Source: Gyromitra esculenta
Lineage: Eukaryota; Ascomycota; Pezizomycetes; Pezizales; Discinaceae
Direction of reading: 5' to 3'
NCBI GenBank assembly: GCA_038503075.1
Contig: JBCAML010000020.1
Coordinates: 496,001-560,000 of the forward strand
Length of the DNA: 64,000 bases
Shown: in pieces, positions 11,181-24,057 of the stretch
Position numbering within the stretch: the first letter of the stretch is position 1
How the letters are laid out: each line of letters opens with the position of its first letter
Translations under genes and position numbers: made by a program
Notes under the pieces: model-generated
What the model saw: the letters and a program-made list of their open reading frames with translations, nothing else
Told to the model about the DNA's origin: nothing
The model's database searches: none

Positions 11181-13860
11181 AGGTTGCTGGGTAGCTTTTT
11201 GGAGTTTTTCTTCTCTCTTTCTCTTGCTTGATTTCTCGTTTTCTTCCTGGTGTTGAGGGGGTGGTTTTTTGGTTATTGGTTTATTTTGGATCCAGTAGCG
11301 TTTGTAAATGTGTTTGAGTTATTAGTTTTCGACCGTAATGCTGTGTTTGAGGGGTGGTGGCTGTCAAAATACGTTCTGGGATAGATGGACAACAGAGAAT
11401 TGCAAATATAATACAGTACTAACAGGCGTCCCAGGGATGTAATTATATAAGTAGTGAGTCCGTATAGGTACCTAGAATTAGTGGAAACAAGTAGTGCGAA
11501 ACATACGCCAGTGGTAGCCCTAACTCACAGTTCATCACTCGAATCAAGCAACCACGATACTTCCTTCTCTTTACATCCAGCTGACCAAATTTCAGCCCCA
11601 ATGTATGCCGAAAGTTTTCTCTTATAAGGATGGGGCTAGATACAAGACTAGCAAATTCCCACGTAGTCAGCGGCGCACTGATTATCCGTCAATAAACTTC
11701 GTCTTCTAGTTGATGAAAGCAAGCAAGCACCCGACCCCCGCTATAATCAAACAGTCACACCCAGACAGTCGCTAGTAAAGGCCTACCTACCACTTTAGCA
11801 ACCAAAGTTACCTGACTACATGTATTGATCGAAACATCCAACATCAATACCAAATAATCCTACCACTGAACGAATCACTACAGTTATCTTTTACGATATC
11901 AAATAGATGACCAACAATTCACCAAAGCCTACAGGAAACAAAAACCTTATTATCATGCTTTTCTGCTCCCTAGCTTATATGTACATGTATGTTACCTTGA
12001 ATACTAGCGCGTGACTACATTTGACAGCGGGCAGAGTGAGGGGTGTCCCGAAACCCCTTCAACAGGTGAACCAATCTGATCCTACACTTACTGGCACTTT
12101 TAGTTTGCCTAGTGTGTTTTCCTGCTTTATTTTCCATATGTTCCTGATTTCCAAGATATCGATGTTGTCACCGTTTCGTACATAGTCACAAAATATCACT
12201 CGGTATTACTCTAAGCTAATTTCGAGTATTTCTAGGAGATGATACGATACGGAGCCTCTTTGATCTTAGTTACATTCTGTTTGAACAAATGCCTGCTCTC
12301 CCTATGAGCCATTTATCTCAACGCCTAGTCTCAATCCTTCGCAATAAATGCGCAGTTATCGCACACGGCTCCGAAGAAGGCACGGTAACTAAACTTTACA
12401 GCAGAGAGAACGCATGTGCAAAAAACTTGAGCAGATTGCAGGAACAGGCTGAGCGGCTTAAGAGGTGCGCGATAGGTGTAATTCTTAAGGATAAGAATAT
12501 TGGTGTTTAAGATGCTTAAGCGTGCCCCTGAACATATGAGCACTAAAAACTATAACTCTAAAAACTGTCTCATCACACTAAGTTTACTGTAGGAGAGCCG
12601 GCTTTGCAGCTGATGGTCTTTGAAAATTTTGGGGTGCTAATGAAAATGTGACTCGAGTGATAATGTGTGAATATTATAAAATTATGGCTAGTGTATCTGG
12701 TAGGTAGATGTGTTCTGGTGTAGTCAATTGCTAGCCACATATTGTGGAGCGAAAGAGCCTAACTTAAGGGTTAAGAAGTTGTATTACCGTATGGCAGTAA
12801 ATTGCCCTATTCTGCAGTGCATTTATCGGTACTACCCAGCGAACTTATTATTTCGCCTATTGGTTACCGTGTGTATCCCTGGAGGCATTTATTGGAAACC
12901 ACCCGTTATGGGCTGGAAATGTCTCAAAGTATCGAGATGTATCTTCTCTTGGCCGCATATTTTGGATCGCCAAGGGAAACATCAAGCTTGACGACAACGA
13001 CGACGACAACAACGACATGCTTTGCACAGTCTCAGTCGAAACTAATTCAGATTGCGCGCATCAAAAACCATCATCAGCAAACAATTGACACCTCATGACT
13101 GCAGCATCTTAAAAAAAACTGCATTCTTATTTTAGCCCATCATCGTCACACCATCCCTTCCGACTTACACGCGTGGTTGTCGCGTGTCGTCATCCCTCCC
13201 TTCCCTCGGCCATTGCGGCTCAAAGCTTAAACGACCACTCTAAAACACACGCACTCTGTTTTAAATCCGTCCGTTTCCACCCAGGGATCCACGAAAAAAC
13301 GTGATGTTTTCAGAGGAAGCGCAGAGTGCCTCTCCGCTGGGGTTAGGGGTTGCGTCTGCTGCAGGTCGTTTTGACAGTTACGAGGTCAGTGCGGAGTGTG
13401 GACAACCTTCCCCCTTTCCCTATGCAGCCCCGTTTATGGTAGCTGCAGCCCGCGGATTGGGTTGGTTGGCTGGCTGTTGTGGAGCAGGGAATATCCTGGA
13501 AGTGGAGGGTGTGATGCACAGCCAAAGGGCTTTGCATATGATGATGTCGCGTAGAGGGCGGAGCTTCTAGATGACTGACTGGCTGACTACCGGCGGGGAG
13601 GAAATGTTCGGCGTGGGAGTCGGAGAGAAAAAAGGAAATACAAAATATATTTGTTCTCGACTCTCTGTTTCGAGTTTCTACCTACCGACCTGAGGTATGT
13701 ACCGGTACTCAGTGTAGTGCCGGTTATCTCTACCAGAGCAAGCTTGATTTTTCTTGTTTCATAGACTTCTATTAGGTGCACACCACTGGGGCTGCAATAG
13801 TTGATCGGAAATAGTTGTCTCCACGCATATGCTCTGCTGACGATCCGGAGTAAGAGGCTC
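11181..13860. other. Intergenic, no supported gene
   Basis: About 2.7 kb, AT-rich to mixed. Small open frames at 12289-12510 (73 codons), 12710-13098 and 13301-13570 have no motif and no splice partners. A short GAC/AAC-rich run lies at about 12990-13015. No RNA gene or terminal repeat was seen. Confidence 0.45.
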
Positions 13861-15828
13861 TTTTTGTCGGAAAATTTCCCAAGAGCCGAAGCTACTGTTA
13901 TTCCCCCCTCCTTATTTTTCTTACCTTATGTATGTGGAGAACCTATTCTTCCGTGATTTTCTTCTGGAACGCTGCGGCCGGGTGCGGTGGTTTTTATTTC
14001 TACCGGGGGAGGATAATTTTTTTTTCTTGGTTGGTTGCGTGGCCGAGCTTGTTTTTTTTAATTTTGTTTTTTTGGGAACTCCCTTTTCGCCAAAGTCCGA
14101 GCTCTATTCTACCCAGCTTGCGGAATCTCGCCTCCCACCGACGAACGCTTGCTTACCGCACAACCGTGCAATATTGTGTACGCGACTTCCTGGTCCAGCC
14201 TCACGCAATCGTTTTGGCACAGCCCTTTTTTTTTGTGTGCTGAATCTGGGTTTTTCCCCAGCTTTTCTAGTTATTTTTTCCCACGGTTGCTCACTCCCTT
14301 CTCCGTCTCCGACTCTCCCTCTTCCATTTCTCCGTCTATCATCGCGCGCTGTCGCAGTCTGATTGGGGTACCTTTCCTTTTTCTTTCTTCCTTCTTCCTG
14401 CTTTTCTCGTTTGTGTCGCACTGAGCCAGCCGGTAGTGGTGTTGTTGCTCTGCCGCTTTGCTCGTGTGCTCTCGTTGCTTTGGGTCCACCCGTGTTTCGA
14501 TCGACCACGCGAAAGTGCTTAGCTGCCCACAACAAGCGCGCAAGAAGCTAGCTCTCGCGGTTGGTGGTAGAGGTAGGTCTGCAGCAACAGAATAGAGAAA
14601 GTAAGAGGGAGGTGAAGAAGGAGAAGAAGGACATAAAGAATATCGCCAGTTTTTGCTTCGCTGTACCCGCTGGCACGATCGATCGTTGTGTTTAATCTCG
14701 TTAAGTCCGACTGGAGAGGAAAAAGAAAGGAAGAGGGAAAAAGCACATTGGGTTCTGTTAGCGAGCTTGATTTGGGTTGGGACAGAAGTGTGGTCAGGGA
14801 AGGAGAAGGAGAAAAGGGAAATTTAACTGCATAGGTCCTCCCACATAGCCACGCAGGGAATCGGCAGGAAGGGGAAGGGGTTTGCTTGCTTGCTCTGGGA
14901 AGACAACGAGAAGAAAGAGAAAGAGAAAGAGAAAGAGTGAGAGCGAGAGAGCGAGAGCGAGAGGAAAGGGAAGAGAGAAGAGAAGAGAAAACCAAACCAG
15001 GCAGTCAAGAAAAGGACTGTCTCCACCACCGCTATTATTATTATTCGGTGCCCCATACCAGCATCCAGACGTCCCCACCCAGCAGATACTTACATATACT
15101 TACCCACACACGATACGCCCGTTTTTCTCCTCAGGTCATTCTCCCGGAATATTCATCAATTCCAAACCCACCACACCTCGCCTTACCTTACATCGTCATC
15201 ATCCATATCCATCAACTCTCCCCCTCCCATCATTCCCGAGACGACCCAGCCCTCATCTATCATCCGTCCCCCTGCCTGCGCCTGCTTTCCTCCCCCCCAC
15301 CCTCCCCCCGTAAGGAGCCTGTCTGCCAGCCCAGTCCCATCGCGAATCCCAAACGCGCGTTGTCGGCAGCTCGCAGCAACATCATAACAACCTTAGACGC
15401 CGAGGCACATCCGTAATCTGGTCGTCCAGGTCCCTGCCCGCTAACACTACTGGTGGTTCGAGCCTCATCGCGCCAACCGAGACCACATCACAAGAGAAGG
15501 AGAGAAAGAGAGATCACCCCCCCCAAACCTAACCACATCACGTACACAGCAGCACACATAGCTCATTCCACTCCTTCCCCCCACACCCCCCAGTCAACCC
15601 ATCACGAAACCCACGCAACCAACCCCCCTCCCAACGGTTACCCGTTATCGATCGTCGAAAGGTCAAACACCACCACCCCTCCATTACGTGCATTTGCACC
15701 CGCGTTCCGAGACTCTCTATCCCAGGGAGGTTTCAGTCACTCTTAGGCGACGAGGAGAAAGGCTACGATAAGTCGCCGCGCTTCCTCGTCGTCCAGACAC
15801 CCTCGTCTGGGCTCAACGCCGACCGACT
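13861..15828 (+). promoter_or_regulatory. Long pyrimidine/purine-biased upstream region, probable PSY2 promoter and leader
   Basis: Two kilobases with strong strand asymmetry. T/C-rich sequence lies at 13900-14500, a homopurine stretch of AAAGAG and GAGAGC words at about 14905-14995, then a C-rich, A/C-rich region up to the PSY2 start. Many overlapping open frames on both strands have low-complexity products (poly-Ser, Leu/Ser/Phe, Arg/Glu) and no motif, so I read them as by-products of composition. Long C/A-rich leaders are common before regulatory genes in filamentous fungi. Assigning this stretch to PSY2 is inference from adjacency. Confidence 0.4.
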
Positions 15829-18800
15829 ATGATGGCACTCTCCGTGCCTAATCCGCCGACAACACCGCGACGAGTTAAGGTGTATGAGTTGAGGAATAAC
15901 GATTGGTTTGATAGGGGGACCGGATACTGCACGGGACAGCTTGTGAATGTAAGGGATTCATTCTTTGGGTTTATTTTTCCCATCCTCCCTTCTTCTTTCT
16001 CTTCCTCTCTTTCTTTTTTTTTATTGGCGCGAAGGTCTATGGGGTTGTTGGGTGAACACTTGATCCTGCTTCCGTTTTTCATCTCTCAATTGCTGGATTT
16101 CTCTCTTTCTCTCACCCTTTAGGGGGGGTTGCTGTAGTATGGACTGAGCTGTCGTTCGCTATATTACGGGATATAGGTGGCTGATGTGTGGCGCGATGTG
16201 TTGTAGGATGAACCGCATATCCAAGTGAAATCGGAGGAGGAGCAGGATAGGATGCTGCTGGAGACAAAGATAATAAAGGATGATGGATATCAGAAGCAAC
16301 AGGGTAAGTCTATCTTTGTTATCATATTCTCTACAGAAGATCCTCTTTACGGCGCCGGTGGGAAACGAGGGGCATGACCGACAACGCGCCCGTCAGATTG
16401 CTTTTTTTTTTTTAAAAAAAAAAAAGCTTGTCGCTGATAATTGTCCTAGAAACTCTTATCGTGTGGACTGAGCCGCATGGTACGGACATGGCATTAAGTT
16501 TCCAGGAACCTGAAGGTTGTGCAGCAATATGGTAGGTTGTCCTTGCTCTTGTTTTTCCTCTCTTGTGCTACTCGTTCTGTAAAGCACCAGAGTGGTAAAG
16601 CGACCCGTGCTTACACATGACGCATAACAGGGAGTTTGTCAGTCATGTTCAAAGTCATTTACTGTCCCTATCCGGAGCAGGTACGTAGTCAATGTCCTGG
16701 GTGCTAGCTATATGAGTGCTGTGTTTTGCTCTTCTAGACCCCCCATTCCCCACTCGATTCGTCACGTTGTCTCACATAGAGGTATTGGTTGGTTAAAAAG
16801 TTGTCTGTCTGCTAACCTACAGGCCTAGATGAAATCCTATCAGACGACGCAAACGAGTCTTTGATTAATTCCGTGGTGATGTTACCTCCGCCGGAACTGG
16901 GGAATCTTACGGAAATTGAAAATACGATTCGATCAGCGAGCACAACGGTTCCAGGCAGGGATTCTTTGGGGAAATTCGTTTTGGCGGAGGATTATATCGG
17001 CAAGCTGATTCCGTTGCTTGAGGTCGCGGAAGATCTGGAGAGCTTGGATAATCTGCACCGGCTATGCAATATTATGAAGATGATGATATTATTGAACGAT
17101 ACGTTGATCATTGAACATATTGTTATGGATGAAGTTGTACTAGGGGTTGTAGGGATTCTGGAATGTAAGTTGGAGGAGGCAAGGGGAGGTGGGGAACGTA
17201 AGATATGTGGTGTGGTAATTACGCTAACTTTCGCGGATTACGTGTAGATGATCCTGATTTTCCAAGTCACAAGGCGAATCATCGGCAATTCTTATCAGAC
17301 AAATCAAAGTTCAAAGAAGTAGTACCGATAAAGGACCCCGAGATCAAGAAGAAGATTCATTGGACCTACCGACTGCAATATTTGAAAGATGTTGTGTTGG
17401 CTAGGATCCTTGACGATCCGACATTCTCCGTACTTAATTCTCTCATTTTCTTCAACCAGGTCGATATTTTGCAGCACCTACAGAGTAACCAGGCATTCCT
17501 TAAAGAGCTTTTTGCAATATTTCACTCAGAAGACTCGGAACCTTCAAAAAAGAAGAATGGCGTTCTGTTCATTCAGCAATGTTGTTCTATCGCCAAGAAT
17601 CTACAAGGTCCTGCGCGAACCCAGCTCTATACTCAGTTTATTCAGAACGGTCTCTTCATCGTAATCGACTTTGCACTGCTCCACAAAGACGCCTCCGTCC
17701 GGATCGCTGGCACCGATGTCCTTGTCGCGATGATCGATCACGACTCAGCGATGATGCGCGCGTTCATATTCCGGCAGATCAATGACAAGCAGAAACCACT
17801 GACAGACACGCTGATCGAGTTATTGCTGGGCGAGCAGGATTTGGGAGTCAAGGCGCAGATTGCGGACGCGATAAGGGTGCTGCTGGATCCCTCGACGGGA
17901 CCACAGATTGAGGGACTTGGAAAGGCTAGTGATATCACATTGAGACTACACGCGAGAACACATACTACGGACCATGAAACTGAGAATTTTTTGAAGAACT
18001 TTTACGACGAATCCGCAAAGAAGCTATTTATGCCGCTGTCAGAACTAAGCGAAAGGGTAACACGTAAGGAGCTCTTTCAAAAGTTGGGGGGGAATAAGTG
18101 GGCATTTTGCAGCACACAAACGCTGAAAAGATGAGTTGCTGACGGATTTGATCTTGGGGAATTGATAGTGAAGGATTTATCAATAGCGGAAGTATCGCTA
18201 TATTCACACCTCGTGGAGACGCTATGCTTCTTTGTTCGACAACACGCATTCCGGGGCAAATATTTCCTTCTTGTGGAGAACCTACCGTCACGAGTAGCGC
18301 AGCTACTGGAATCGCCGGAGAAACATCTTAAACTTTCAGCATTGAAATTTTTCCGGGTTTGCGTGGGACTGCAGGATGAGTTTTATATCCGACATATGAT
18401 CAAGAACAAGCTGTTTGGGCCAATTCTTAACATTGTGATTGAAACTATGCCAAGAGACAACTTGCTCAATTCTGCATGTTTGGAGTTTTTTGAGTTTATA
18501 AAACGGGTTCGTTGCGCCCTCTTTAGCTTTATTCTATCTACCTCGCTCTGATTGGGGGAATTTTGTGGGGTACATGGATGGGTGGTTATGCTGACAGGGG
18601 TGAGGGTTATTAGGAAAATATCAAGCAGATCATTCTTCACATGGTTGAGAATTACCGGGATAAGATGAAGGATATCAAATATGTTGACACATTTAGCATC
18701 CTGATCATGAGGAGCGACCAGATGCACGATACCACTATGCCAACAGCGTATTCTACGGAAGAAGCGTCACGGTTAGTAGAGACTATTTAATTTTTTCGTT

Positions 18801-19522
18801 TCTTTGCTCACTAGGAGATCAACCCTGCTTACACTGCATGTCTTCTGCCAAGCAGGAACCAAGTCAATGGTGCACGAAGATGGCAGGGTGTAAAGGATAT
18901 GGATGCGGAACAGGAAGAGTATTTCAACACCTCTGACGAAGAGGATAATACCATTGTCGGTCCCAAGGAGCTTCCTACAAAACCTGTCAATGGCGGAGCC
19001 CCATCACCATTGTTGAAACCACTAGTAGATTACCCCGACGATGACGTCATGGATGTTGCTGGCGACGAGGCTACCAAGAAGAACGACGATTCGACTGAGA
19101 CTGCCGACCCATCAAATGAGGAAACATCAGCCTCTTCATCATTAACACCTGGTCAGCAACAGTTATCATTATTTGATCCTCAGTCTCCGGTTACATCGCC
19201 TTCGCCAAGCACTCCGAAATCGACAGAGGAGCCATTAAGTGGTGCGCCTACACCCGAAAGGTTAGCGGAGAAAAGGAGAAGAGAGGAGGAGGATGACGAC
19301 GAGCTGGGGAAATTGTCGAGGAATAAAAAGAAAAGTCCGACGGGTGGTGGCGGTATGGGGCTTGGTCAGGGTGTGCTGAACAGGAAAAGGAGTTTTGGGG
19401 GGAGTGGGAGTCCGCCAAGTAAAAAGATTGCCATCAATTTGGCGGTGAAAACTACGGCCACTGCATCTAATCCTGCTGTTACAGAAGGGGAAGGGGGGGG
19501 CGAGAAAAAAGAAGAATTGTAG
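15829..19522 (+). CDS. PSY2: Protein phosphatase 4 regulatory subunit 3 (Psy2/SMEK)
   Basis: Psy2 is the substrate-targeting subunit of PP4, which dephosphorylates checkpoint targets such as gamma-H2A and Rad53. Nine exons join in phase: 15829-15948, 16207-16303, 16450-16531, 16631-16680, 16823-17164, 17248-18063, 18169-18506, 18614-18771 and 18856-19522, giving 889 aa. The N-terminal PH/EVH1-like domain spans residues 12-115 (RRVKVYELRNNDWFDRGTGYC ... ETLIVWTEPHG ... IWEFVSHVQ). The SMK-1 domain follows from about residue 155 (LGKFVLAEDYIGKLIPL, LCNIMKMMILLND). Next come the Armadillo-like helical repeats FPSHKANHRQFL, NGVLFIQQCCSIAKNLQG and SVRIAGTDVLVAMIDHD, then VSLYSHLVETLCFFVRQHAF and ALKFFRVCVGLQDEFY. 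From about residue 620 the tail is acidic and Ser/Pro-rich, with basic KRRREE and NRKRSF clusters that could serve nuclear import. Intron 6 uses GTAAGG at 18064; a nearer GT at 18057 breaks the frame. Start could be either of two adjacent Met codons. Confidence 0.95.
16400..16427. repeat. Perfect T12A12 palindrome in PSY2 intron 2
   Basis: GC followed by 12 T, 12 A and GC, a perfect 28-bp palindrome inside the intron 16304-16449. Confidence 0.9.
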
Positions 19523-21602
19523 TGATGGCGATAAATTGTGGGCGGGGTTTCTTTTCTGGCAATTCCCTTTTTTATATATTATTTTATACTGATGAGGGAA
19601 TTGTTATTTATTTTTATTTCTACTTTTGTCACCCACAGGCCCATGTTTTGTTTTTTTATTCCCTTTCTCACCATGTCTTATCATCGGCGTATCTGCTTTT
19701 TTTTTTTAGTTTTTATCTTTTGAGCTAGGATAGGATCGCAAGCTCTACGGCTCATTATCTCTTTTCTGGCGGCGGCAGGAACTGCATGGAAACGGGTAAG
19801 GGCTTGGAAGGTGTTTACAGAGAAGAGATGTGCAAATAGGCGTACGGGGATGCGAAGTTCGGATAGGTCATAGCTATGCATATTCGGGGGGTGATTGATG
19901 TCGTAGGTGTAGAATAGGTAGAAATTGGCGTGTACCATGGCATGGCTTGTTCCAATCTCTTATCTCCATACTTGTCATGCGTCGTATCTTTTGAGATCTG
20001 TTGGCTAGGGGATGGTTCTGTAATATATGTTCAGCATTTTCTTTCTCCCCTTTCCCCCCTTTTTCCCCTCGGCTTTTGGTTCCGTTGCTTTTTATTTTAT
20101 TTTTTGCTTCCTTTTTCACTGCTGTCGCTATTGCTCCCCCACCTCCCCTTTTTTTTGACGGGAAGAGAGGGTCGATTTGGTGATGTGATGTATATTTTCA
20201 TGAGGTGGATGGGCTCAGATGATTTGGAAACTTTGAGATGGACGATCTATTATTTGATCGGTCAGTCATGTCTATGCTACTAGGTGTGCCTGAGTTTTCT
20301 GAGTGCGCGTGTTCTTAAGTGCGGCAGATGAGTTGAAGATACCGAAATTCTCCATAACGATACCCGTTTTTCTCCCTTCTCGCTTGCACTGCCGAGGGGA
20401 GAGTCCTGTTAAACGCTATTCCCTTGACGAGAGGGGGAGGCTTGTTGGGTGCCACCGCTATGCCCCTCGCAAGAGTCGCTTTCGTCGATCATTGACATGC
20501 CATTCCAAATCTCGCGAAGAGTTTTGACGATAAGTACCATTTGCCGGTAGTGCATCGATATCTCATTACGGGCAAAGATCAACAACTACCGATATCTCAA
20601 GTGTTCTGGAAGCAAGGGAGGATGTTCCTTCCTCCTCTGGACCTCTCGGGAATCGTCTTATAGACTTATTTTTACCCTGACCCGCTGTGTTTTTGTGTCT
20701 GTGTGTTTTTGTTGCCCGATTGTTGGCTGAAACTCGGAATATAGTGTGCCGATGAATATCTCGATCGGGGTGGGGGAGGGGGGGCTACTTTAGAAACAAG
20801 ACCCGGTGGATGCAGCTCAACGTAACGGATATCAGCATCCACATGACGAAGGTGATCGCTCTTGGCCGACAGCGGCTGTCGCTGTGTCGCAAGATGAAGT
20901 CCTGGATGGCCGTTGGCTGGATGGGGGTGGTGAGAGCAACAACACGCGATGCATACCGACACAGAATCCCATTTCGAGCATCCCGTAACGGTTTAACTGA
21001 GGTAGCGAGCTGAGCTTGCCCCTGTATTCGCAATGCTGGTACTCTAGGCTGCCTTGAGTTACTCTCACACCTCCCCTCTCCCCTCCAGGCTTTTTCTTTC
21101 TTTCTTTTTCTTTCTGCCAGATCTCGAAAAGGTTGGCACTTTGCCATGATCGGTAGGAAAATAGGGTAGAGCAGGGTGGGGGAAAAACAAAAACACAGAC
21201 ACAAACCAGATAAATAATAATCCAACTCCTGTTGCAGAATGCATGGATCCAGGATAGGGAGAGGGGTTCACGCACGATGATGTCTACACTTCTTTTCGCT
21301 TCTGGTGGTGGGATCGGTCTGCTCTCCACCTTCAATAATAAGAATGCAGGGTGCCACAGTAGAATAGCGTGACGACGATCGTGACCATCCCTATCATACA
21401 TACCCCCAAGGCCGGCCTCCGCTTCCGTCCGCGGTAAGGAATAATCTGATAAAGTAAACGAGACAATCAGACAAAAGGGAGGGACAAAAGGGAAAAGGGC
21501 AAGAAAAAAAAAAAACCAGAGTTTCGGTTCGACAATGTTGCTCTCCCTCTCCCCTTTACCCCTTCCTCGTTATTCGTACCTCGACCTCACTGTGCGAGCT
21601 AG
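19523..21602. other. Intergenic between PSY2 and the F-box gene
   Basis: About 2.1 kb holding the PSY2 3' region (T-rich, 19550-19720) and the upstream region of the F-box gene. Several overlapping frames at 20670-21400 on the minus strand and 19930-20530 on the plus strand have no domain and biased composition. A purine run (21478-21517) precedes the F-box gene. Confidence 0.45.
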
Positions 21603-23180
21603 ATGCAGAGTCCGAAGCCAAGACGAGCAATGCTCACGAACGCGATGAAGACGAATGCGAACACTTCTAAGCTTCCGGAAGAGATTCTAGAGCAGATTTT
21701 CGGGTACCTGGAGCAGGCGGACCTGGCGCGTGTTGCAGGTGTCAACACTGTGTTTTGGAGGCTGGCCGTCGCAAGGCTGTACCACGAAGTCAGATTTGAC
21801 CCGTATGCCTATCGGGAGAGCCAGCTGAGAGTTTTGAAGAGGTAAGTCTTGGGTTTAAGTTTGGTTTTTTTGGATTTCAGTGTTTGCTTTCTATTACTAT
21901 GTTTCGTCTATTCTTTTTTGGTGAGGAGTTGAGTGGGGGTAGAGTTGGAGTTGGGTGGCAAGAGCTTCAAGGCTCAAGATTTAAAATGGGTCCACATTTG
22001 GATTTCTCAAAATTCCCAGCTTCGCTGTAGTCCGAGTATTCGTCGGATCGTTTGGTTTCATCCAATTTCGTTTCAATTTGTGGCACAAGTTCGCTAACAC
22101 TCGTCCTCCCCCTCCCCCCCCCACAGCTCACCACACCTCGCCTCCCTCGTACGCTGCCTCACGATCGACATCGGGCCCCTCAAGCGCAACCTTATCCAGG
22201 ATGAAATTCAAGAATTCAAGTGGGATCACCCTCTTGAAGACGAGTCACCCATTACCACTGCACGTTCAGCCCTTCTCTCTCTCATACCCTATCTTCACTC
22301 TCTCCAGTCTGTCGAATGCTACGATCTCTCAGGAGAATCCCATAACTCACATCAGGCGCCGTCGCGGTCGCTAATGCGATGTCTGTTTAAGCACTGTCCA
22401 AAACTGCAAAAGTTGACGCGAACGGACTGGTGGCATGATTTGGGGTGCACTTACGACCCTCGCTTGAGCCCTGCCAGCGTAGGCATTGGAGTAGAGGTAG
22501 GACCGGTCAGTTTGACACATTTGACGATTAGTGTGCCGGAGAGCTATTTTGTCGTTGATGTAGACGGATTAGTTGGAGTAGACGAGGGCGCTTGTGGAGA
22601 GCTACGAGCGCTGTTGAAAGCGAGTCCAGGATTGCAGTACCTGGATTTCTACAGGGGGAGGATTTCGATGGGGTTGATTTTCTGTGGGCGCAGAAGCGAC
22701 GAGTGCGTTGGTAGGAGGAGCATAAGGTCGCCACGTAGGTCCTGTTCATCGTCCGTCTACTCAGCGTCTTCGTCTTCGTCCTCATTGCCGTACTCTCCAA
22801 CACCACCAAGTTATGATCGGGTGGTCCTCCCGAATCTCAGAACACTTGTCCTGTGGGCCACTTTCGTCGAAGAGAGGGCTTCGGAACTCGTCAATGATTA
22901 CCTCTCTACCTCTGCGGGTATTTTTCCATCGCTATCCCAGTTAGAGATGGTCACAGTGCGCTGCGAAAAAGAGGGACTGTATGCGTCGGAGCAGATCAAC
23001 AAGCAGCAATTGATGGGCGCGATAAAAACATTGAGGGATTTCGAAGTGAAGACAATCACCGAAACACAAACCTACGATCCCAGCAGACCGCCGCCGAACG
23101 CGGACGTGTTACATGGACGGATAGTAGATGAAAAGCATGGGAGGCAGGGAGATAGAAGAAGTAGGTTTAGACAGTGGTGA
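21603..23180 (+). CDS. F-box protein
   Basis: F-box proteins are substrate adaptors of SCF ubiquitin ligases, binding Skp1 through the F-box. Two exons fit: 21603-21841 and 22127-23180, with donor GTAAGT, a GCTAAC branch site near 22092 and a pyrimidine-rich CCCACAG acceptor; the 285-nt intron is long for this locus. The product is 430 aa. The F-box is at residues 24-65 (KLPEEILEQIFGYLEQADLA, then VAGVNTVFWRLAVARLYHEV). The rest has irregular leucine-rich strands such as LTHLTISVPESYF, LQYLDFYRG and LPNLRTLVLWATF, fitting the degenerate LRR-like C-termini of many fungal F-box proteins. A Ser-rich insertion lies around residues 245-270. The substrate cannot be predicted. An alternative Met at residue 10 or 15 would not change the domain. 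F-box call is confident. Confidence 0.85.
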
Positions 23181-23770
23181 TTGATGGAGTCTTATTACTG
23201 GGATTTGGGATTAAACGGACTTGGGGGGGAGTTTGGGTTTGGATTTGTGTTTTTCCTTGCTCTCAATCCTAGCCTGTTAGGTTCTATTTCGTTATTTCAG
23301 AGCCTAGCGGGTTAGGTTTGGGGAAATAAAAGGTGAAAAAAACTTGGATACGTACAAGGTGAGTATAAGCACTATTTTAGATTATATACTTAACCAACTT
23401 TTGCACAAAAAATGGTGCTTGAACGAATATTTGCGAAAATTCTGGATATTTGTTAGTCATGAAAAGTCACTCGCTCAGCATAATACTTTTTTTTTCCTGT
23501 TTATCTCAAGAAAAATGAGTTTTTCGTATGCAAACTTTCAATTATTAGGATGAGGTTTTTTTTCTGTTGAAATGGCACAAAATCAAGAATCGTTTTGTTA
23601 GTTACCCTACATGAATTCCTCTGAAATCTCGCTAGCTAGAATGAGGTAGTCCTGGTGGCGAATGATGTTTTATTTGATGAAGTAGATGCAGTCCTGCCCG
23701 GAAAATCCTGGCACCCCCGGCAATGTGATTTAAATAGCTATGAAACTAAAATATACTAAATGAGATTTTA
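23181..23770. other. Intergenic, nothing recognised
   Basis: AT-rich sequence after the F-box gene up to the Tc1 relic. One terminal inverted repeat of the relic may lie here, but I could not identify it. Confidence 0.35.
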
Positions 23771-24057
23771 CTACTTTATGTGACCACCTTCTGCAGAAAT
23801 TACAGTCTCAATGCGCTCTAGAATACTGTCTACTAGATCCAATTTTTTTGATCCAAAACATTCTGCTTCTTTTGCATTGCCTCCTGCAGCTCACCAGCAC
23901 TATTTTTATAATCAAGACCATAGTCAACGAGAGCAGCTATGTCTCTACTGCGTACGTGGGGGGGGGGGGCATTTTTGTTGAGGTTGATACTCGTTAACAA
24001 GGGGGGTGCCAGGGCTTTCAGGACAGGGTTGTACGTTTCGGTTTCCTGCGATATCAA
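23771..24057 (-). pseudogene. Tc1/mariner-type transposase relic (C-terminal end)
   Basis: The minus strand ends with DLVDSILERIETVISAEGGH followed by IK and a stop (23771-23836). This matches the usual C-terminus of fungal Tc1/mariner transposases, where a helix is followed by INAVIxAxGG/WHTK. Just upstream, in another frame, is YKNSAGELQEAMQKKQNVLD, matching the helix that normally precedes it. The frame shift between the two parts and the lack of the DDE catalytic core mark it as a fossil. I could not find its inverted repeats. The upstream half of the open frame (24057 to about 23920) is not recognisable. Confidence 0.5.

Noticed and set aside
12289..12510. 73-codon frame with helical look in the 11-14 kb gap
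   Set aside because: Too short, no homologous motif recognised and no supporting promoter or splice signals.
20832..21401. 189-codon minus-strand frame with a hydrophobic run upstream of the F-box gene
   Set aside because: Composition follows the pyrimidine bias of the strand; no motif; overlaps other frames of similar length.
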